Source of the DNA: Toxotes chatareus
Lineage: Eukaryota; Chordata; Actinopteri; Toxotidae
Length of the DNA: 64,000 bases
Direction: 5' to 3'
Assembly: GCA_016801885.1 (NCBI GenBank)
Contig: CM028889.1
Span: forward strand, 10,045,001-10,109,000
Position numbers and translations under genes: made by a program. The notes beneath the pieces are model-generated. The model was given only the letters and a program-made list of their open reading frames with translations, did no database searches and was not told the DNA's origin. Numbering within the stretch: the stretch's first letter is position 1; each line of letters opens with the position of its first letter. This document shows, one piece after another, positions 14,126-64,000 of this stretch.

Positions 14126-15665
14126 TAACTTTGATGAAAGCTTTTGATAGCTTTTAATCATCATGAGACAACATTTCAAATGTTTATACATTTGAAAGAT
14201 TATGTCACTAAGTGGACTTTATTAAAATGCAATGTGTGGAATGCGGAAACTAGTGCTAAAAATAATGAATACAGCCAGTAGGTGGCGCTATGACTGTATC
14301 ATCATAGCATATCTATCTGTTCAGTATCACATGGTCATCATGCAATTTTTTCATCTACATTGGACGAAGTATGTGGGAGATCCAGTCACAATTATATCCA
14401 TTTCTTGTGTGTAAGCGAAGGGTCAAGTTGGTTGCGGCGCCACGGTTAGACCGTGTAACCCACACCAAAACTTTTTAGAACTTTTTGTCCTTAATGCCTT
14501 AAGATTCAACAGACAAAATTTCAGCCTGATCGGACCAATCCCCTAGGACAAGTTCGTTAAAGTACGGCCAGTCCGAAACACCAAATGGCGGCATTTTTCC
14601 AAAATGGTGGACTTCCTGTACATTGTAGAATTTTCCTCCTTCCTTCCTTCCTTTTTTTTCTTGTATCGAAGAGATCTATCTGTGCACCAAATTTCATGTC
14701 TGTAGGCCTCACAGGGGCTGAGTTCACATTCCAGGGGGCGCTGCAGAGCTAAAACGGTGCCCTGTGGCAAGGCATATAGGGGATTATAGGTTTCTAGGCG
14801 GAATATTAGCCAGAATGGATGATAAAAATCCTCATTTTCACAAATCGGAGGGTGACTTTGCGGTGGTGCTCCGCCCACATCGTGTACCATAAAGAAAAGC
14901 TTTCGATAACTTTTGGACAATACTGTCTAAAGAGCAACATTACAAGATTTCAGCTCCATCAGATGATTTCCCTAGGAAGAGTCAATTACAGAAAAAAATA
15001 AACCGCTGTCATTAGGTGGCGCTAGGTGACAATATCATCACATTAGCATATCAATCTGTTTGGAATCACATGATCATCATGTCTGATTTCATCCACATTG
15101 GATGAAGTATGTGTGAGATACAGCCACAAATACATCCATTTCCTGTGTGTTGGCGAAGGGTCATTTTCATGGCGGTGCCATGGGCAGACCGTGTGACCCA
15201 CATCAAAACATTTGATAACTTTTTGTCCCTAATGCTTACTGACCAATCTGACCAAATATCAGCGCAACTGGGAAATTCCCCTAGAAGTTCGTCAAAGTAT
15301 GGAGAAAACGCAAGATGGCACAGTCTTCCCAAAGTGGCCGACTTCCTGTACATTGTGGAATTTTGCTCCAAGAGGCTTTTTTTCTCGTCTCGATGTGATG
15401 CATCTGTGTACCGAATTTCACGTCAGTAGGTCTTACGGTGAATATTTTCACACTCTAGGGGGCACTGCAGAGCGCACGGACAGTGTAAAACAAAAATTTT
15501 TGTCGGGGGACAATTTTGGGCAAAGTTTGGTGCGTTTTCGAGCACGTTCAGGGGGTCAAATTAGCCAACAAAATGGCAAAAGAAAAATAAAAAGATTAAT
15601 AATCCCTTCAATTACAATAGGGCTTCGCACAAGTTTCTGTGCTCGGGCCCTAATAAACAAAAACA
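14126..15665. repeat. Dispersed-type repeat in two tandem copies, period about 734 bp
   Basis: AGGTGGCGCTA occurs near 14280 and again near 15014. The same order of landmarks follows in both copies: CATATC..TCTGTT, ATCACATG.TCATCATG, CATT.GA.GAAGTATGTG, GCGAAGGGTCA, ACTTTTTGTCC, TTCCTGTACATTGT, and AGGGGGC.CTGCAGAGC (about 14730 and 15450). A third, shorter stretch near 14850-14960 resembles the middle part, so the unit is itself composite. The right end has GGGCTTCGCAC and GTGCTCGGGCCC facing each other as a small hairpin. It resembles multicopy fish repeats, but I cannot assign a family. Reading frames here (for example 14543-14920 and 15299-15721) show no protein family. Confidence 0.75.
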
Positions 15666-16144
15666 AAGATAACACATTACGGAAGCAAGAAAATGATCAG
15701 AGTGCAAAACCTGAACATTAAAATATTTATTTAGTAAAATATTTAAAATAAACAAAACAAAACTACATAAAATTATACAAGGATGTTTAAAGTACCTAAC
15801 TTTAAAACATGGTTGCTTCAACTAAAAATGATAATAAAGCATCATGATAAATAATGGTGCAATTTTTTGCATGTTTTCATTTTTTCTTCTCCTCCCCGTT
15901 TTGAATTACAGAAACTTTCAAGTTGTAAAATGCATTGCTACACCGTAATAAAAAAGTGCACACATGAAATTGAATACAGATTTTTTTTTTTCACACGTAC
16001 ATCATTAAAAAGACACCTTGACTTTTAAAACCGTACCTTTTCTGCAGTCACTTGTCAAAATTTGGCGGGAAAAAAGGGTTTTTGGCACTTTAATTTCCAA
16101 ACAATGGGGTTTCATATCGTATTCTGTGGTTTGTTAGTTTACAG
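15666..16144. other. AT-rich intergenic stretch without a recognised gene
   Basis: This lies between the tandem repeat and the hAT element, beyond the presumed 3' end of dock7. It holds AT-rich unique-looking DNA. Its last 8 bases (16137-16144, GTTTACAG) are the left target duplication of the hAT element. The neighbour expected in the human gene order beyond the DOCK7 3' end, USP1, is not visible in the window. Confidence 0.5.
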
Positions 16145-17146
16145 TAGGGATGCACTGATCCACATTTTTTCACTTCCGATCCGATCCCGATACCAGAGCT
16201 GTTTGCTGTTTGCATTATTGTTAATTTTACATGATGCTGTAATAAATCTTCTCCACAGGCAAGTAGGATATGTACAAATGTATGCACGTAACAAAAGGCA
16301 ACTTGAGGCAAGTATAAGACCACCCCTCTCAAAATAAAATAGAAATAAAAAGGGCTACTTGATCTGATCAGAACAAATTAAGTATACTGTCTCTTGTAGC
16401 AGCAAGAAATCAAGGTTCTTCAAATCTCTCAATATCCTGAGAGGCAGAAGCTGACTCACGGTTCATTTTCTTCCTGCTGTACCTAGAAGCGACATAAGTC
16501 TGTGAGTAATATATTGTTAGTGTTTGAATTACCTGTATGACTTTCCTGTTAGGGTGTCCCGCTTTGGTTTATCGTTTGTGTGTAAAAGTTAATAGCGTGA
16601 CCAATGCTAATGCCCTAGCCCGTCAATGGGATCCTCCATATTCTGTTAGCATCAAGCTAATCGCTACTTATCACCACTTGTAGGTCGCGATGGAGCTTCC
16701 GCCCCTTGGTACAACAGCTTAGCAAAAATTGCACGTTGCTGTCTTGCTTTGGGGTGTTTCTAGTGCAAAATATTTCCACACAGCAGACATGTTGTGTTGA
16801 AAAGTTGGTTAGCCATGGTGCTGCTCAATGCTCGCCTGCTAGCTGGCTGCAAACTGTGGAATGGATTTCCTGAACGGTGGCGTGTCTCATTACTCCATGT
16901 CACATTGAGACACGTCTCCGTTCAGGAAACCCTTTCCGCATTTTGCAGCCAGTTGGCAGAGCAGCCGCCAGGGAATCACTTGTGAAGTCATTTCAGCAGA
17001 CAACTTTAAACCACAGACACGGTTCATGGATTGTAAATCTCTGCATGTTGGATCGGAAATTTCTGATCCGTAAATTATGTTGGTATCGGAACCCGATACC
17101 GGATCGGTATTGATACGGATACTGGATCGGATTGGCCCCATCCCTA
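16145..17146. mobile_element. Non-autonomous hAT-type DNA transposon (1002 bp) with intact ends
   Basis: The left end reads TAGGGATGCACTGATCC and the right end, in reverse complement, TAGGGATGGGGCCAATCC, giving a terminal inverted repeat starting TAGGGATG. The element is flanked by a perfect 8-bp duplication GTTTACAG (16137-16144 and 17147-17154), the target-site size typical of hAT elements. Subterminal GATCCGATCCCGATACC and its reverse complement are present near both ends. No transposase reading frame is present, so it would need an autonomous relative to move. A large internal inverted repeat sits at 16837-16959. The intact ends and perfect duplication suggest a fairly recent insertion just downstream of dock7. 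Confidence 0.88.
16837..16959. repeat. Internal inverted repeat in the hAT element, arms about 54 bp
   Basis: The left arm (about 16837-16890, containing AGCTGGCTGCAAA and TTTCCTGAACGG) is the imperfect reverse complement of the right arm (about 16905-16959, containing CCGTTCAGGAAA and TTTTGCAGCCAGTT), with a short spacer. It would form a long hairpin as single-stranded DNA or RNA. Confidence 0.8.
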
Positions 17147-17291
17147 GTTTACAGCCAGCAGATTCTGTTGGTTTTAAGAGTGAAAGCTGGCATTATTATT
17201 TTTTTAAAGGTAGCATAGGGACAAATATAGACACTTTTTCTCTACTGTAACAAATGGCCAGCAAAGAAAATTCTAAATGTCAAGGTATCCC

Positions 17292-17297
17292 TTTAAT
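17292..17297 (-). terminator. Possible dock7 poly(A) signal (ATTAAA)
   Basis: TTTAAT on the plus strand is ATTAAA on the dock7 strand, about 270 nt after the stop codon. It is the second most common vertebrate signal, and no AATAAA was seen closer. The hAT insertion begins about 140 nt further downstream. Confidence 0.3.
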
Positions 17298-17497
17298 CTT
17301 TAAGATCCACTTGTTCGTCCCTCTGATTGTGTAACAGTTTGTCTGTAAACAAATTAAGACACTGGAATGACGTACCAAGCTGCAACACTTCTAGCCTTTC
17401 GTTTAGCTCAGTCTTAGAAACACTGACCAGTTTTGAAGAGACACTCCTATTTACACTTGAGAATAAATTAATATTGCAGTTTCTGTTTGTGTGTGTA

Positions 17498-17519
17498 AGA
17501 GAGAGAGAGAGAGAGAGAG

Positions 17520-17552
<33 letters not shown>
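17498..17552. repeat. Compound (GA)n(GT)n microsatellite in the dock7 3' UTR
   Basis: About 12 GA followed by about 15 GT units on the plus strand. In the dock7 transcript this is a CA-repeat followed by a TC-repeat, starting 14 nt after the stop codon. Confidence 0.95.
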
Positions 17553-17554
<2 letters not shown>

Positions 17555-17565
17555 TCTCTTCATCT

Positions 17566-60951
<43,386 letters not shown>

Positions 60952-61170
60952 GGCAGTGGCCGCTGATGTGCTTTACCGAAATTCCCAGGCAGGCACGCAG
61001 GAAGCAAGCAGGCTTCGGTTTCCACTCACTCACTACGGCCACAGGGAAAACGGGGAAACGGGAGAATGGGATCGTTACCGTAATGACCATAATGATGCGC
61101 AACAGAACACACCCAATGAAAAGCCCCTGCGCCCTGTACTACGAGGAATATAGCTATGCTCCAACAGCTG

Positions 61171-62080
61171 AACAACTTAATTTGAAGATTTTACATAATA
61201 TTCACTCTGTCAGTGTCATTTACATTTGCATCGATAATATATTGGTACTCAAATTTGTGGAACAAGTGTAATATGCATTTTCTTTTCGAATTATTCATCC
61301 TTAGACAGCAGTTCCCATACTTTGTCAGTTTTAATTTAAACATTTTTTGTTACTTGGCAGAAAGGCATTAAAACCTTTTAACCCAATGCAAAATAAAACA
61401 CAATATAAAGGCTAAAGTCCAAGTTTAAATATTTTTTTATCTGAATTTAACTTTAATTTTTCCCATTCTCAAACTAGTAACAGAACATTTAAGCCTCCTG
61501 TACAAAAAAAGTTAATGATAAAACCAGGAGTGCAACTCAACAATTATTTTAACTATCAATTAATCATGTTGTCTCTATGTTGTTGTTGTTTTTTTCTTTT
61601 AAAGGGCTAATAGATTAATTATTTAAATTTTAAACTTTAAACTTTCAGTAACATTTTTATTTGTTTCTCGTGGTTTTTGCATTTCTACAGTATGAACATA
61701 GACAAACACACAGAAGTTAATAGCAAACGCACACTATGGTTCTGTATTTTAAAAACAAGTGTCAACTGATAAAATTGTTCATATCCAAGTTATAAAGTAG
61801 TATCCAGTGCTAAAGAAGACAATTACAGTATCAACTTGAAAAAATAAGTGCATCTAATAAGCATAGTCATATAATTTAAATTTTTTTATAACTTTAAAGT
61901 CCTACACTGGTAATTTTTTTTTTTGTTTTCTTTTTCTTTTTTTAATTTAGTTATTTTTGATGTTGCCATGATGGGTTATTCACAGATAAATACAGTAACT
62001 TATTTTTAGATTACACAGCATCAACACAGCATTGTGATAAAATCAATGTAATGTGGGAAAATAATTAGCAGTGATGCAAC
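61171..62080. other. AT-rich spacer between dock7 and atg4c promoters
   Basis: Divergent intergenic DNA with T- and A-runs (for example 61915-61945). No gene, repeat end or RNA gene recognised. Confidence 0.6.
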
Positions 62081-62329
62081 GCAACGAAGCTGGCAGGGAC
62101 TCATTATTTTGCTTTTTGATCTTGGCCCTGCCGTTTTACAACGAAGGGCGCTTGCTTTATTACAAGAAACAACCCAAGCAAGCGGAATGTTCCTTTAAGT
62201 CGAAGGAAATTGCGAGGAAACGTCTTTAACGCCGCCTGCTCGGGCTACTTTGTTTGATAAATCGAACCATCGGAGACCTGCCCCTTCCTTCTCTCCTCGA
62301 TCCCGGCGGAAACACCGCGATATCAGCTG

Positions 62330-62517
62330 ACTTCACTCTTCTACTTCCTCAAAGTGTAAACATTGGCAATCGCAGGGCAGTGTTAAACTACAGAAGAAGT
62401 CATGGACGATAGATAATGTGTTAGATGATCTGTCTAACACAATGTAACGTTTGGACCTTTGTACGGAGCTTCAAAGCGACTGCGAGTGGAAAACAGCTGG
62501 GTCGACGAGGCTCAAAG
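62330..62517 (+). other. Putative non-coding first exon of atg4c
   Basis: GC-richer sequence after 62080 leads to a strong donor CAAAG|GTAAGG at 62517/62518, with no start codon in frame with the protein. It would join an acceptor ACCAAG| at 62621/62622. The left edge is a guess. Confidence 0.5.
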
Positions 62518-62666
62518 GTAAGGACGTACTGACTGTAAGCTGTAGCTCATGTAGTTTTAAATTGTGAGCTGATGACTGCAACACTCAACTCTGTTTGTGT
62601 GTGTGTCCACTGTGTACCAAGGGTTGTATGCTGTGTGGGAATGGGTTCCATCCCTTGCTGGTCAAA

Positions 62667-62742
62667 ATGGAGAATAAAGGGAGCGACGAGGTGGAAAAAT
62701 TGAAGACAAAGTTCTTGTCAGTGTGGCACAATGTGAAGTACA
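62667..62742 (+). CDS. atg4c: atg4c coding exon 1
   Basis: Encodes MENKGSDEVEKLKTKFLSVW and HNVKY plus one base. The donor is A|GTAAGT. Confidence 0.93.
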
Positions 62743-64000
62743 GTAAGTAATTTGCTTGAGGCCAGTGTACACATACACACACTTTCAGCCCTGCCACCCA
62801 TGCTTAGTCGTCTGTGTCCAGTTTTTTCTAATGCTTTCATGCATCACTGTTCAACCTGTCAATGTAGTCCACAATCTCATATTTGAATTTGTATGTTGCC
62901 TGAATTTGTACATTTGAAATGCAGAGATATCAACAATAACATGTACTTTGGACACAGGATACAGCACAAATAAAAAACGCATCAGAATTCAATGAGACAA
63001 GAACCTACTGCTGTTGAGTCAGCCCTTAAAATAGTTCTTTGTCATACTGCCCACACCGCTGTGTGTGTATTATTTCAGCTCACTACGACTTAAGTTTCTG
63101 TTGTTCTTGATTACCTCAAAAACATAATGGTTATTCCCTGTATTTAATGTAACAGGAAGTGGAGAACAACAGAACAGGAATCTTGGGACTGAGCCAGAAC
63201 ATTGAATGATGGGTGTTTTAGAGTAGGTGCGCCTGTCAACTGAGTAAATAGGACATCTCAGAGCTCTTTTTTTTTTTTTTTGTCTGTTGCCATCAACAAA
63301 GCCATAATATGTCGTCTTTTATTGTATATCTAAGGTTGGGCTCTGAAGTCAAAGACCTCATTCAGTAGAAATTCCCCAGTGCTTCTTCTGGGAAAATGTT
63401 ACCATTTTAAGGCTGAAGGTACGGTGCACACTCACATACATAACAACTGCTGACAACTGCAAATTAAAACATACACTTACATACACAGTGCATGCCTTGT
63501 AATGATGTTCACATGCTTAAATATGCAACCATTTCACCCCACAAGATTTCACAAAGAAGCACTGTTTCAAGCTTCAAAGAAACATATTACTTTATCTGTC
63601 TGTTGAGGAACTTCTACTATTTGGATCAACTTTCTTTATGAGTCTGATTTGAAATTCTTCTCTACATTTATTCTTAAAATGAATAATGCATGATTAACTG
63701 GAACCAGTAGATTTATCATCTCCACAGGACACAAGATGAAGAAAAGTTAACTGTAAATTCTGAGTTGATCCCACAATCATTTGTTTGCCTCAGATGATGA
63801 CAGTCTCGCAGAGGCCTGCTATGAAGCTTCTGATGAGGACTTCGTCATGGGGAATGTTGAGGCTTTCCGGAAGGATTTTGCATCTCGAGTGTGGCTGACC
63901 TACAGGGAGGAGTTTCCTCCTTTGCCTGGCTCCACCCTGACCTCTGACTGTGGCTGGGGATGCATGCTGAGGGCTGGACAGATGATGCTGGCTCAGGCTC
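62667..64000 (+). CDS. atg4c: Cysteine protease ATG4C, 5' part (partial at window end)
   Basis: ATG4C is a cytosolic C54-family cysteine protease that processes Atg8/LC3/GABARAP proteins and removes them from membranes in autophagy. Three coding exons are in the window, about 122 residues, beginning MENKGSDEVEKLKTKFLSVW. The last exon contains TSDCGWGCMLRAGQMMLAQA, where the Cys of GWGC is the catalytic nucleophile by comparison with ATG4B Cys74. The sequence follows ATG4C rather than ATG4D (KYSWALKSKTSFSRNSPVLL), and the position next to DOCK7 agrees. The start at 62667 has a strong context (AAAATGG). An in-frame ATG at 62628 lies upstream in a weak context. The catalytic Asp/His part is beyond the window. 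Confidence 0.94.
63335..63418 (+). CDS. atg4c: atg4c coding exon 2
   Basis: Encodes WALKSKTSFSRNSPVLLLGK and CYHFKAE. The split Ser codon at its start and split Asp codon at its end both restore in frame. Confidence 0.94.
63794..64000 (+). CDS. atg4c: atg4c coding exon 3 (runs off the window)
   Basis: Encodes DDSLAEACYEASDEDFVMGN, then RKDFASRVWLTYREEFPPLP and the catalytic GWGC motif. Open to the last base. Confidence 0.94.

Noticed and set aside
14543..15721. Frames of 100-140 residues in the tandem repeat
   Set aside because: They overlap on both strands within a repeat, share no homology with transposases, and differ between the two copies.
16408..16484. Open stretch on the minus strand after an acceptor (YSRKKMNRES...), first taken as the dock7 last exon
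   Set aside because: It lies inside the hAT element, and the exon at 17566-17608 matches the conserved DOCK7 C-terminus almost exactly.

Overview
The window is nuclear genomic DNA of a ray-finned (teleost-type) fish. Split genes with GT-AG introns encode proteins very close to vertebrate DOCK7, ANGPTL3 and ATG4C. The gene order (DOCK7 reverse, ANGPTL3 antisense inside a DOCK7 intron, ATG4C divergent from the DOCK7 promoter) is the same as on human chromosome 1p31. Fish-type repeats (a Tc1 derivative, a hAT derivative, dinucleotide arrays) fit this. I cannot name the species from sequence alone.

Layout. 1-14125: a long AT-rich tandem satellite with a unit of about 75 bp. Each unit carries a GTCAAAAA/TTTTTGAC dyad, and a higher-order repeat block occupies its right end. 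14126-15665: a dispersed-type repeat in two tandem copies about 734 bp apart. 16145-17146: a non-autonomous hAT element of 1002 bp with intact ends and a perfect 8-bp target duplication. 17566-60951 (minus): dock7, complete, 49 coding exons. 46215-49548 (plus): angptl3, complete, seven coding exons, inside dock7 intron 14. 44835-45402: an internally deleted Tc1-like element upstream of angptl3. 62667-64000 (plus): atg4c, first three coding exons, running off the window end.

The dock7 exons were placed one by one from splice signals and reading phase. Their coding lengths add up to 6402 nt, exactly divisible by three, giving 2133 residues against about 2140 in the human protein. This checks the phase of every junction. 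The angptl3 exons add up to 1428 nt (475 residues).

The three genes do not form a pathway. DOCK7 is a Rac/Cdc42 exchange factor, ANGPTL3 a secreted lipase inhibitor, and ATG4C an autophagy protease. Their arrangement is a conserved vertebrate synteny block. I did not find a convincing new multi-gene system. The most unusual items are the satellite with its palindromic higher-order repeat, a candidate 21-nt dock7 microexon that looks like the remains of a duplicated exon end, a GC-AG intron in dock7, and the absence of an RxxR convertase site in the angptl3 linker.
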